Assembly: GCA_964448285.1 (NCBI GenBank)
Contig: CAYUWG010000078.1
Location: 1-15,126 of the forward strand
Source of the DNA: CAYUWG01 sp964448285
Lineage (GTDB): Bacteria; Bacteroidota; Ignavibacteria; SZUA-365
DNA length: 15,126 bases
Direction of reading: 5' to 3'
Under the pieces are notes generated by a model, which had not been told where the DNA came from, did not search any database, and worked only from the letters and a program-made list of their open reading frames with translations. Position 1 is the stretch's first letter. Each line of letters starts with the position of its first letter. Positions 1 through 7,247 of the stretch are shown piece by piece. A program made the position numbers and the translations under genes.

Positions 1-1166
1 AACTGCCTGTTGAGCGCGCGTGCGATGGATTTGCCGAGCGAAGTTTTCCCGACTCCCGGAGGTCCGACGAAACAGAGAATCTGTCCTTTCATTTCACGCA
101 CGAGATTGAGCACCGCGATGTGCTCCAAAATCCTGTCCTTCGGCTTCTTCAATCCGAAGTGATCGGCATCGAGGACTTCATCGGCGTGTTTGACGGAAAG
201 ATTATCCTCCGAGCACACTCCCCACGGAAGACCGACAATCCAATCGAGATAATTGCGGGAGACGGTTGCTTCGGGTGATAGCGAAGGCATGCGACGCAGC
301 TTGTCCATCTCCTCCATCGCTTTCGCGCGAACTGGCTCCGGCAGGAGCGACGACTCGATACGCTGCTTGAGTTCTCCGATGTCCGGTGAAAGGTATTCAT
401 CTTCCTCACCCAATTCCTGCTGGAGAATCCGGATCTGTTCCTGAATGAAGTACTTCCTCTGCGATTGCTGGATGTTCGAATGTACCTTGTCATCGATTTC
501 CATCTCGATCTTCATGATGTCGATTTCATTTCTCAAAACGCGGATAAGCTCATAGACCTGAGTCTCGAAACGCTCCTGATCGAGAATCGCTTGCTTCACG
601 TTGACCGGGACGAGTAAACTCGAGGCGACGTAGAACAGCTTACGCATCGGATCATCGAGGCCTTCATAGCCGATGAGCGTTTCGTTCGGGATGTTGCGAT
701 TGAACTTGACATACGATTCGAAGAGCGTATCCATCTGGCGAACAAGCGCAAGCAGCTTTGTCGAAGTCCGAAGTTTTTCCTGAACCACTTGAATGCGAGC
801 ACGAAGGAATGGACCCGGTTGCGGTTCGAATGCCTCAACACGTGCGTGAAACAATCCGTCCACAAGCACCTTCATCAAACCGTTCGGGAGCTTGAGCACC
901 TGGAGCACCTTCGCGACGGTTCCATGATTGTACATCGCTTCCGGCGATGGTTCATCATCTCCAGGCTCCCGTTGGGTGCAAACGAAGAGAAGCTTGTCCG
1001 CTTCGATGGAAGTGGTAATAGCCTGAATCGATGAATCCCGACCGACGAGCACCGGGAAAATCATGTAGGGGTAGATGACGACGTCCCTCAACGGAAGGAC
1101 GGGTAGAGTTGCTGGAACTTGTTCCGGGGAAAGATCTTCTTTGACTTCTGGAGTTTTCGTATTCAT
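1..1166 (-). CDS. lon: ATP-dependent protease Lon, N-terminal part (cut by window edge)
   Basis: Lon is a cytosolic AAA+ serine protease that degrades misfolded and regulatory proteins. Reading the minus strand from the ATG at 1166 gives 388 open codons that run off position 1. The N-terminal substrate-binding domain spans about residues 20-215 and starts with the typical LPVLPLRDVVIYP. A coiled-coil linker contains YFIQEQIRILQQELGEE (239-255). The AAA+ module begins with NYLDWIVGLPW (305-315) and DHFGLKKPKDRILEHI (335-350). Walker A GPPGVGKTS is at 368-376. Walker B and the Ser-Lys protease domain lie outside the window; a full Lon is near 800 residues, so about half is visible. The start is the first in-frame Met before the conserved block, and no clear Shine-Dalgarno precedes it. 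The gene is divergent from aspS. Identification is very secure; the cut is only the window border. Confidence 0.97.
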   Translation of the reverse strand, partial: MNTKTPEVKEDLSPEQVPATLPVLPLRDVVIYPYMIFPVLVGRDSSIQAITTSIEADKLLFVCTQREPGDDEPSPEAMYNHGTVAKVLQVLKLPNGLMKVLVDGLFHARVEAFEPQPGPFLRARIQVVQEKLRTSTKLLALVRQMDTLFESYVKFNRNIPNETLIGYEGLDDPMRKLFYVASSLLVPVNVKQAILDQERFETQVYELIRVLRNEIDIMKIEMEIDDKVHSNIQQSQRKYFIQEQIRILQQELGEEDEYLSPDIGELKQRIESSLLPEPVRAKAMEEMDKLRRMPSLSPEATVSRNYLDWIVGLPWGVCSEDNLSVKHADEVLDADHFGLKKPKDRILEHIAVLNLVREMKGQILCFVGPPGVGKTSLGKSIARALNRQ

Positions 1167-1211
1167 GGTTGCTGCTGTCTTTGATCGAGGCGTTCGTTAT
1201 CCTGACGCGAA

Positions 1212-1219
1212 GCAAAATA
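1212..1219 (-). promoter_or_regulatory. candidate -10/-7 box for lon
   Basis: On the minus strand these bases read TATTTTGC, 45 bp ahead of the lon ATG. The same eight bases occur just ahead of the phosphotransferase gene at 14631-14624, also on the minus strand. That repetition is the main support. No matching upstream element is clear here, so this is a weak call. Confidence 0.25.
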
Positions 1220-1239
1220 CACTCCCACGGCGATACGGC

Positions 1240-1257
1240 ATAGGATAAAACCTATCC
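1240..1257. repeat. short overlapping inverted repeat between lon and aspS
   Basis: The stretch ATAGGATAAAACCTATCC can fold in two mutually exclusive ways. ATAGG (1240-1244) pairs with CCTAT (1251-1255) around a 6-base loop, or GGATA (1243-1247) pairs with TATCC (1253-1257) around a 5-base loop. It lies in the divergent spacer upstream of the lon box, where an operator could sit. A stem of only 5 bp could be chance. Confidence 0.25.
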
Positions 1258-1306
1258 GACAGTGCAGAACCGGCGTCGCGCACGAATGAATTCTTTCCGG
1301 CTTGAG

Positions 1307-1314
1307 TATATTTC
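1307..1314 (+). promoter_or_regulatory. candidate -7 box for the aspS operon
   Basis: TATATTTC matches 5 of the 6 fixed bases of the Bacteroidota -7 consensus TAnnTTTG (the last base differs). It would place transcription start roughly 25-30 bp ahead of the ATG at 1350. There is no TTTG at the expected distance upstream, so support is limited to the box itself. Confidence 0.25.
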
Positions 1315-1349
1315 AGCGGCCTGTAACTCGTTTTCATGAAAATTCAGAT

Positions 1350-3119
1350 ATGGTATTTACACAACGAACACATACGTGCGGCGCTCTGAGAGCTTCGCAC
1401 GTCGGCGAGACCGTCACGTTGAACGGTTGGGTGCACGGTCGCCGCGATCTCGGGGGTATGATCTTCATCGACGTGCGTGACCGCTATGGCATCACGCAAG
1501 TCGTCTTTACATCGGATGCGAATGAACAACTTCGCGAAGAAGCGAAAGAACTTCGCTCGGAGTTCGTCATTTCCGTTACCGGCATCGTGCGGAATCGACC
1601 TGATGGAATGGTCAACCCGGCAATGCCCACCGGAGAGATTGAAGTAGCTTCGACGAATCTCGAAATCCTCAATCGCGCAGAAGTGCCTCCGTTCGAAGTG
1701 CGAGACGAAATCGATGCCTTCGAAGACCTGCGGCTCAAGTATCGCTACCTCGATCTGCGTCGTCCGATCCTTCAACGCAATCTCCTGCTTCGTCACAAGC
1801 TCTATCAGATCGTGCATCGATATTTCGACGGCCGCCAGTTCGTCGAAATCGAAACGCCGGTGCTGATGAAGAGCACACCGGAAGGTGCGCGGGACTATCT
1901 CGTACCGAGCAGGGTGCATCCCGGAAAGTTTTACGCACTCCCACAATCACCGCAGACATACAAGCAGTTGCTCATGGTTGCCGGTCTGGATCGCTACGTA
2001 CAGATCGTCAAGTGCTTTCGCGATGAAGATCTCCGAGCAGACCGTCAGCCGGAGTTCACCCAAATCGATCTGGAAATGTCGTTCGTAACGCGCGAAGATG
2101 TCTTCAACGTCATCGAAGGGTTCATGCAGTCGGTACTCCAGGAGTTGGAGGGCTTTGCATTGAGAACGCCGCTGCCTCGTATGGATTACTTCGAAGCGCT
2201 CGAACGCTATGGAAGCGACAAACCCGACCTGCGGTTTGGAATGGAATTGCATACGCTCAATGTGGCATTCGTCAACGGCGGCTTCAAAGTGTTTGCCGAT
2301 GTCGCACAACGTGGCGGTGCAATCTCCGGCTTCGTGGTGGAGGGCGGAGCAAGCTTGAGTAGAAAACAATTGGATGAACTTTCCGAGCGTGCGAAGGAGC
2401 TTGGTTTAGGCGGCCTTGCCTGGATGAAGTTTTCAGAAGGTGACGTGCAATCTCCCATCGCAAAGTTCCTTTCACCGGAAATTTTCCAACAACTTCGAAT
2501 GACGACGGGTGCAGGCGACGGCGATGCGATGTTGATCGGCGCAGGAATGGACAAGCGATCCGTGTGGACGGCGATGGGTACGCTTCGCGTCGAAGTTGCG
2601 CGAGCGCGGGGTCTCGTCGATCCCGCAAAACACGCGCTTCTGTGGGTTGTCGATTTCCCGCTCTTTCAATACGATGAAAAGGAAGGACGGTACTTCGCGG
2701 AACATCATCCTTTCACAGGACCGAAAGCCGAGGATATCCCGAAGCTCGATACGAATCCCTCCGACGTGCGCTCCGATTGCTACGACCTCGTGTGGAACGG
2801 CAATGAAATCGGCAGCGGCAGCATTCGCATTCACGACAGCGCATTGCAGTCGAAAATCTTTTCCATCCTCGGACTCAGCGAAGAAGAGATCAAGGAGAAA
2901 TTCGGATTCCTGATCGATGCATTCCGCTACGGGGCGCCGCCGCATGGAGGGATCGCGCTCGGACTCGACCGCATGGTTGCGATTCTCTGCGGCATCAGTT
3001 CGATTCGTGAAGTCATGGCCTTTCCGAAAACGACAAGCGCTTCATCGCTGATGGACAATTCTCCCTCGCCGGTTTCTGATGCACAACTCGATGAACTTCA
3101 CCTGAAGGTTGTGAAGTAG
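1350..3119 (+). CDS. aspS: aspartyl-tRNA synthetase (bacterial type)
   Basis: AspRS charges tRNA-Asp with aspartate in the cytosol. The 589-residue product matches bacterial AspRS along its whole length. The N-terminal OB-fold anticodon-binding domain includes GWVHGRRDLGG (26-36) and TGEIEV (94-99). RYLDLRRP is at 132-139 and QSPQ at 199-202. Class II motif 2, FRDEDLRADRQPEFTQID, is at 223-240. The bacterial GAD insertion starts near YGSDKPDLRF (287-296). Motif 3, GGIALGLDR, is at 533-541 with catalytic-type Arg541. I start at the ATG at 1350, because MVFTQRTHTCGALR aligns with known N-termini; an in-frame TTG at 1302 would add 16 residues unlike AspRS. No clear ribosome-binding site is seen. 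Leu34 is the residue type of Asp-specific enzymes, while Gly86 resembles non-discriminating ones, so tRNA-Asn mischarging cannot be judged. It is the first gene of a compact run. Confidence 0.98.
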   Translation: MVFTQRTHTCGALRASHVGETVTLNGWVHGRRDLGGMIFIDVRDRYGITQVVFTSDANEQLREEAKELRSEFVISVTGIVRNRPDGMVNPAMPTGEIEVASTNLEILNRAEVPPFEVRDEIDAFEDLRLKYRYLDLRRPILQRNLLLRHKLYQIVHRYFDGRQFVEIETPVLMKSTPEGARDYLVPSRVHPGKFYALPQSPQTYKQLLMVAGLDRYVQIVKCFRDEDLRADRQPEFTQIDLEMSFVTREDVFNVIEGFMQSVLQELEGFALRTPLPRMDYFEALERYGSDKPDLRFGMELHTLNVAFVNGGFKVFADVAQRGGAISGFVVEGGASLSRKQLDELSERAKELGLGGLAWMKFSEGDVQSPIAKFLSPEIFQQLRMTTGAGDGDAMLIGAGMDKRSVWTAMGTLRVEVARARGLVDPAKHALLWVVDFPLFQYDEKEGRYFAEHHPFTGPKAEDIPKLDTNPSDVRSDCYDLVWNGNEIGSGSIRIHDSALQSKIFSILGLSEEEIKEKFGFLIDAFRYGAPPHGGIALGLDRMVAILCGISSIREVMAFPKTTSASSLMDNSPSPVSDAQLDELHLKVVK

Positions 3120-3121
3120 TG
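3117..3121 (+). promoter_or_regulatory. TAGTG stop/start overlap joining aspS and hutI
   Basis: The last G of the aspS TAG stop is the first G of the hutI GTG start. A one-base overlap of this kind, with no independent ribosome-binding site visible, suggests that hutI is translated by ribosomes re-initiating after aspS. Confidence 0.7.
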
Positions 3122-4375
3122 GACGTAGTCGTTTACAACATCGGACAACTCGTCACGGTGAATGCGCATGGCAAACGGTACAAAGCCGGCAGCAACATGC
3201 GTGACATCGGAGTAACCGACGATGATGCTATCGGGATAAAGGACGGCAAGATCGTCTTCATCGGGAAAACCGATGACATCATGCTTTCCGAGGCGGAGCA
3301 GGTAATTGACGCAACGGGAAAAACGGTATTGCCGGGTTTTATCGATTCGCATACACATCTCGTGTTCGCAGGTGCGAGGGAAGCGGAGTTTGCCCGACGG
3401 ATTGCCGGCGAAACGTATGCGCAGATCGCGCAGTCGGGCGGAGGGATCATCACCACCGTAAAGGCGACCCGAAGCGCTTCACACGTCGAACTGATCGAGC
3501 ATGCTCTTCATCGGCTCGACAGCCTTTTGACATTCGGCACGACGACGGTTGAAATCAAGAGCGGGTACGGATTGGATTTCGAAAACGAAATCAAGATGCT
3601 CGAGGTCATGCGCGAACTCCAATCGCTTCACGTTGTCGAGATCGTCCCGACATTTCTTGGTGCGCATACCGTTCCTCCGGAATACAGAGAGCGACGGTCG
3701 GAATATGTCGATCTCATCGTCAGGCGTATGCTTCCAGAAGTCGCAGAAAGAGAACTCGCAGAATACTGCGATGTCTTTGTCGAAAAGACGGCGTTCACAT
3801 ACGAAGAAGCGGATGAGATATTACGCGCGGCCACAGACTTGGAGTTTGGAGTGCGTGTTCATGCCGACCAGATCACCTCATGCCGGGGTGCGGAGCTTGC
3901 AGCGAAGCACGGCGCAATCTCTGCCGATCATCTCGACCAGGTTAGCGAAACAGGTATTCAAAGGCTGAAGGAATCCGGCACGATTGCAACGCTGCTTCCG
4001 GGTGTTTCGCTTTTTCTCGGCGAACCGTTTCCTGATGCGCCTCGACTCATCGACGCAGGTCTGCCCGTGGCTATTGCGACGGATATGAACCCCGGTTCAT
4101 GCATGAGCGAAAATATCCAACTCATGATGAGCCTTGCTGCGATGCGCATGGGAATGACGATCGAAGAAGTGATTACCTCCGTGACGCTCAATGCCGCTGC
4201 AGCGATTGAGCGCTCCGACACGATCGGGAGTATCGAAGTCGGAAAGCAGGCGGACTTGCTCATCTTCGATGTACCGAATTACCAGCGTATCCTTTATCAC
4301 TTCGGTGTGAACCACCTGAGCACCATCGTGAAGCGAGGTCACGTCGTGATGGAGAAACGCTACGCAAATGCATGA
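3119..4375 (+). CDS. hutI: imidazolonepropionase
   Basis: HutI hydrolyses 4-imidazolone-5-propanoate to N-formimino-L-glutamate, the third step of histidine degradation, in the cytosol. The 418-residue length is typical. It has the amidohydrolase metal motif GFIDSHTHLVFAG with His78 and His80. Further family landmarks are KSGYGLD (147-153), FLGAHTVP with His183 (179-186), VHADQ with His248 (247-251) and ATDMNPGS with Asp322 (320-327). These are the positions expected for the zinc ligands and substrate contacts of the Bacillus enzyme. The C-terminal VGKQADLLIFD closes the small beta domain. The GTG start at 3119 overlaps the aspS stop by one base and gives the expected N-terminus; no better start is seen. 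No hutH, hutU or hutG occurs in the window, so the other steps must be encoded elsewhere if the pathway is complete. Confidence 0.96.
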   Translation: MDVVVYNIGQLVTVNAHGKRYKAGSNMRDIGVTDDDAIGIKDGKIVFIGKTDDIMLSEAEQVIDATGKTVLPGFIDSHTHLVFAGAREAEFARRIAGETYAQIAQSGGGIITTVKATRSASHVELIEHALHRLDSLLTFGTTTVEIKSGYGLDFENEIKMLEVMRELQSLHVVEIVPTFLGAHTVPPEYRERRSEYVDLIVRRMLPEVAERELAEYCDVFVEKTAFTYEEADEILRAATDLEFGVRVHADQITSCRGAELAAKHGAISADHLDQVSETGIQRLKESGTIATLLPGVSLFLGEPFPDAPRLIDAGLPVAIATDMNPGSCMSENIQLMMSLAAMRMGMTIEEVITSVTLNAAAAIERSDTIGSIEVGKQADLLIFDVPNYQRILYHFGVNHLSTIVKRGHVVMEKRYANA

Positions 4376-4378
4376 GGT
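4374..4378 (+). promoter_or_regulatory. ribosome binding site of the ABC ATPase gene
   Basis: GAGGT overlaps the hutI TGA stop and sits 8 bases before the ATG at 4387. It is one of the few properly spaced Shine-Dalgarno sequences in the window and supports that start. Confidence 0.55.
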
Positions 4379-4386
4379 AACGCGAT

Positions 4387-5304
4387 ATGAGTGAGAGTAT
4401 CCTTCGAACTGAGGGCTTGACGAAACGATTCGGGAAACGCACTGCCGTCGATGACCTGAACATCGAAGTGCGGCGCGGCGACATCTACGGATTCCTCGGT
4501 CCGAATGGGGCAGGAAAGAGCACGACGATTCGCATGGCGCTTTCACTCATTCAGCCGACAGCGGGGCGAGTGACGCTTTTCGAAAAGGACGTGTCGAAAG
4601 ACAGAAGCGTCCTGCAACACGTCGGCGGACTCGTCGAGCGTCCGGATTTTTACAACTACCTCTCGGGTCAGAAGAATCTTGAAATCATCTCTGCGCTTTA
4701 TGGAGAAGTGAATCACAAGCGGATCGCTGAAGTGCTTGAAATCGTCGGTTTGAAGGGCAGGGAACGTGATCGTGTCAAAGCATACTCGCATGGGATGAAG
4801 CAACGCCTCGGAATCGCGCAAGCGCTGTTAGCTCAACCGAAATTCCTCGTGCTCGACGAACCGACGAACGGACTCGATCCATACGGAATGAAGGAGGTGC
4901 GCGACCTGATTCTCACGCTGAATCGAGATCACGATATGACAATCTTCCTTTCCTCACACTTGCTCAACGAAATCGAATTGGTTGCGACGCGCATGTGCAT
5001 CCTCCATCTGGGGAAATTGATCGTTGAAGGTGAGGTCGCAACGTTGCTCAATCGCGAGACGGTCACGGTGCGAATTCACGCGGAACCGCTCGATACGGCG
5101 CTGGAGGTAATCAACGCAATCGATGGTGTATCGGAAGTACGGACGGAACGTGCGGAGATCGTATGCTCGATGCCGGTGAGCGCGCTGGCCGATTGCAACG
5201 CTGCGCTCGTGAACAAAGGCATCCGCGTATCCTCGTTTGCCCCGCGCCGCTCTCTTGAAGATTACTTCCTTTCAATCACGATGGGTAACGGGTCATCGCT
5301 GTGA
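4387..5304 (+). CDS. ABC transporter ATP-binding protein (BcrA/DrrA-like)
   Basis: This is the cytosolic ATPase subunit of an ABC transporter of the bacitracin/daunorubicin-export type. In the 305 residues, Walker A GPNGAGKST is at 38-46. The Q-loop region reads GGLVERPDFYNYLSG (80-94), in the substituted form usual for this subfamily. The signature is YSHGMKQRL at 133-141 in place of LSGGQ. Walker B is FLVLDEP with Glu158, the D-loop NGLDP follows (161-165), and the switch His191 is in SSHLL. About 80 C-terminal residues (225-305) resemble the small regulatory extension found in many of these ATPases (DUF4162-like). The start has a GAGGT 8 bases upstream. The gene follows hutI after 11 bp and overlaps the next gene by 4 bp. 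No ABC permease (six-TM ABC2 type) is adjacent, so its partner and cargo are unknown; export of an envelope component is a guess from the neighbours. Confidence 0.93.
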   Translation: MSESILRTEGLTKRFGKRTAVDDLNIEVRRGDIYGFLGPNGAGKSTTIRMALSLIQPTAGRVTLFEKDVSKDRSVLQHVGGLVERPDFYNYLSGQKNLEIISALYGEVNHKRIAEVLEIVGLKGRERDRVKAYSHGMKQRLGIAQALLAQPKFLVLDEPTNGLDPYGMKEVRDLILTLNRDHDMTIFLSSHLLNEIELVATRMCILHLGKLIVEGEVATLLNRETVTVRIHAEPLDTALEVINAIDGVSEVRTERAEIVCSMPVSALADCNAALVNKGIRVSSFAPRRSLEDYFLSITMGNGSSL

Positions 5305-7220
5305 CAATCGATAAGAAGACGGTGCGGCTCTTAGCGTTGGGATGCGCTGTCGTATCATTCGTCGTGTATCTCGGTTCGATTGCGCCGTCGGTTCAGTTCA
5401 TCGATTCAGGTGAGCTTTCGGCTGTGGCTTATACTTTCGGCATCGCGCATCCCACGGGTTATCCTCTCTTTACGATGCTGGCCGGTTTGTGGTCTCGTCT
5501 TCCGTTGGGAAGCGTGATCTTCAGCCTGAATGTGTTATCCGCATTCCTCTGCGCTCTGGCGGTTGGGATATTCGTGTTCGTTCTTTGGGATTTGCTTGCC
5601 CACCATAGCAAGCCCGCGGGACGATCTCAGAAATCGAAACAGAAAGGCACGCAACAGAGCGTTGTCCATGTCATCCCTGACTCAATCCGGTTAACGCTTG
5701 CAGCATTCGGTGCGATGTTCATCGGCCTGTCTGAAACGTTCTGGAGTACGGCACTCTCGATTGAAGTCTATTCGCTCCATATCTTCTTCATCGCGCTGCT
5801 CCTTTTCACGGCGTTGCGGGCAATGCCTCAACAGAGTGTTGCCGCGTTCAGTGGGCGAAGATGGTTTGCGTTCTGCTTCGTAGCAGGCCTGTCGTTCACG
5901 AATCACATGACTACGATTCTGGTCGTGCCGGGCTTTCTGTATTTGTTCTTCCGCACCTTCGGATTCAAATCACAGTCATGGAAGAAACTCCTATCCGGCA
6001 TTCCACCATTCGCTCTCGGCTTGTTGCCGTATCTCTATCTGCCTCTCAGGGCTTCATCCGAACCGGTGTTGAACTGGGGAAATCCTCAAACCTGGGAGCG
6101 GTTCCTCTGGCACGTTTCAGGGAAGCAATACCGAGTCTGGATATTTTCCAGCACGGAAGCCGCGAAACGCCAGTTCGAGTATTTCATCTCAAGTTTTCCG
6201 GGTGAATTCGCGTATGTCGGAGTTCTTCTTGTCGTGGTTGGATTGGTGTACGCTTTCATACGCAATAGCAGAACGGGATGGCTTCTCGCCATTCTCTTCA
6301 TGACATGCGTGGCGTACTCCATCAATTACGATATTCACGATATCGATTCGTATTTCCTTCTCGCCTACATCGTTGCGGGAATTTGGGCAGCGTACGGTCT
6401 TTCAGCACTGATAGGCGTGGTGAAAACACTTCGACCAATCCATGTCGTTGCCATTGCCGTCGTGTTCATCGGCGCGTCTGCCGGTGCGACATTCGGCCGG
6501 GTATCGGAACGGGATAACTATCTCGTGGAAGATTACACGATGAACATGTTCAACTCGCTGAAGCCTCATGCGATCGTTCTTTCCTATCAGTGGGACTACT
6601 GGCTTTCGGCGTCCTACTACTATCAACATGTTGAAGGCGTACGAACGGAAGTCGTCGTCATCGACAAGGAGTTGCTGCGCCGGTCGTGGTATCTTGAACA
6701 GATCAGGAATAACTACCCGCAGTTCTATCGACGATCCGAGACGGAGATTCGTCTTTTCCTGCAGGAGTTGGACAAGTTCGAGCACGAACTCCCATATAAT
6801 CCCGAAGAGATCGAGCTGCGATACAACGACATGATCAATAGCTTCGTCGAAAAGAACTACGCGGACCATCCGGTCTATTTCACGATCGAAATGGAGAAGC
6901 ATCTTGCACCGGGATATCAGAGAATTCCCGAAGGGCTTGCATTGCGGCTTTACAAGGACACGAACTTGCCTTCATTCGACGAAAAAGTTTGGGATGATTT
7001 CGCCTATCGTCCGTTCAACCGCACAGGCCGGTTGATCGATGGCTTGAACACGATGTATGTCAACGCTCTCACGAATCGAGGTATCATCCTTCATCAGGCT
7101 GAAAGATATCAGGAAGCCTCGAGGTACTTTGACCGTGCCCTGAAGTTCGACAGCAAGAGTATGCTTACCCGTCAGTGGAAAGAACGCAACGAACAGGCGA
7201 TGTCCCTGAGCGTCAGGTGA
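5301..7220 (+). CDS. DUF2723 / TMEM260-like GT-C membrane glycosyltransferase, putative protein O-mannosyltransferase
   Basis: This is a 639-residue multi-pass inner-membrane protein. The N-terminal half has about 11-12 hydrophobic segments, between residues 8 and 397. The first loop carries FIDSGELS (33-40, Asp35 and Glu38), followed by GIAHPTGYPLF (47-57). This acidic pair plus HP-GYP block is the DUF2723 hallmark and corresponds to the catalytic loop of GT-C enzymes. NWGNPQTWERFLWHVSGKQY (258-277) and DIHDIDSYF (344-352) are further family blocks. A soluble C-terminal part (about 400-639) ends in one TPR-like repeat (about 587-620). The eukaryotic member TMEM260 is a protein O-mannosyltransferase acting on Ig-like IPT domains; transfer of a lipid-linked sugar to exported proteins is therefore inferred here, not shown. 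The GTG start overlaps the upstream ATPase stop (GTGA), implying coupled translation. It converges on the giant Ig-repeat gene with a 27-bp gap in which I see no convincing terminator. Confidence 0.85.
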   Translation: MTIDKKTVRLLALGCAVVSFVVYLGSIAPSVQFIDSGELSAVAYTFGIAHPTGYPLFTMLAGLWSRLPLGSVIFSLNVLSAFLCALAVGIFVFVLWDLLAHHSKPAGRSQKSKQKGTQQSVVHVIPDSIRLTLAAFGAMFIGLSETFWSTALSIEVYSLHIFFIALLLFTALRAMPQQSVAAFSGRRWFAFCFVAGLSFTNHMTTILVVPGFLYLFFRTFGFKSQSWKKLLSGIPPFALGLLPYLYLPLRASSEPVLNWGNPQTWERFLWHVSGKQYRVWIFSSTEAAKRQFEYFISSFPGEFAYVGVLLVVVGLVYAFIRNSRTGWLLAILFMTCVAYSINYDIHDIDSYFLLAYIVAGIWAAYGLSALIGVVKTLRPIHVVAIAVVFIGASAGATFGRVSERDNYLVEDYTMNMFNSLKPHAIVLSYQWDYWLSASYYYQHVEGVRTEVVVIDKELLRRSWYLEQIRNNYPQFYRRSETEIRLFLQELDKFEHELPYNPEEIELRYNDMINSFVEKNYADHPVYFTIEMEKHLAPGYQRIPEGLALRLYKDTNLPSFDEKVWDDFAYRPFNRTGRLIDGLNTMYVNALTNRGIILHQAERYQEASRYFDRALKFDSKSMLTRQWKERNEQAMSLSVR

Positions 7221-7247
7221 TACGTCTTCCCTTGTTTCACCATTACG

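Larger units (their letters stand above)
1167..1349. promoter_or_regulatory. divergent lon / aspS intergenic region
   Basis: This 183-bp spacer must hold the promoters for both lon (leftward) and aspS (rightward). I see no tRNA, no CIRCE heat-shock operator (TTAGCACTC-N9-GAGTGCTAA) and no strong TTGACA/TATAAT pair. Visible candidates are a TATTTTGC box facing lon at 1219-1212, a TATATTTC box facing aspS at 1307-1314 and a small AT-rich inverted repeat near 1240-1257. The boxes resemble the Bacteroidota -7 element (TAnnTTTG) but are imperfect, and neither has a convincing -33 TTTG. Confidence 0.5.

Noticed and set aside
1302..1349. In-frame TTG upstream extension of aspS
   Set aside because: The extra 16 residues have no likeness to AspRS N-termini, whereas the sequence from the ATG at 1350 aligns directly. 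The TTG also overlaps the likely promoter box.
7216..7241. GGTGA...TCACC dyad between the two convergent genes as a shared terminator
   Set aside because: The stem is only 5 bp with a 16-base loop and no U tract on either strand.
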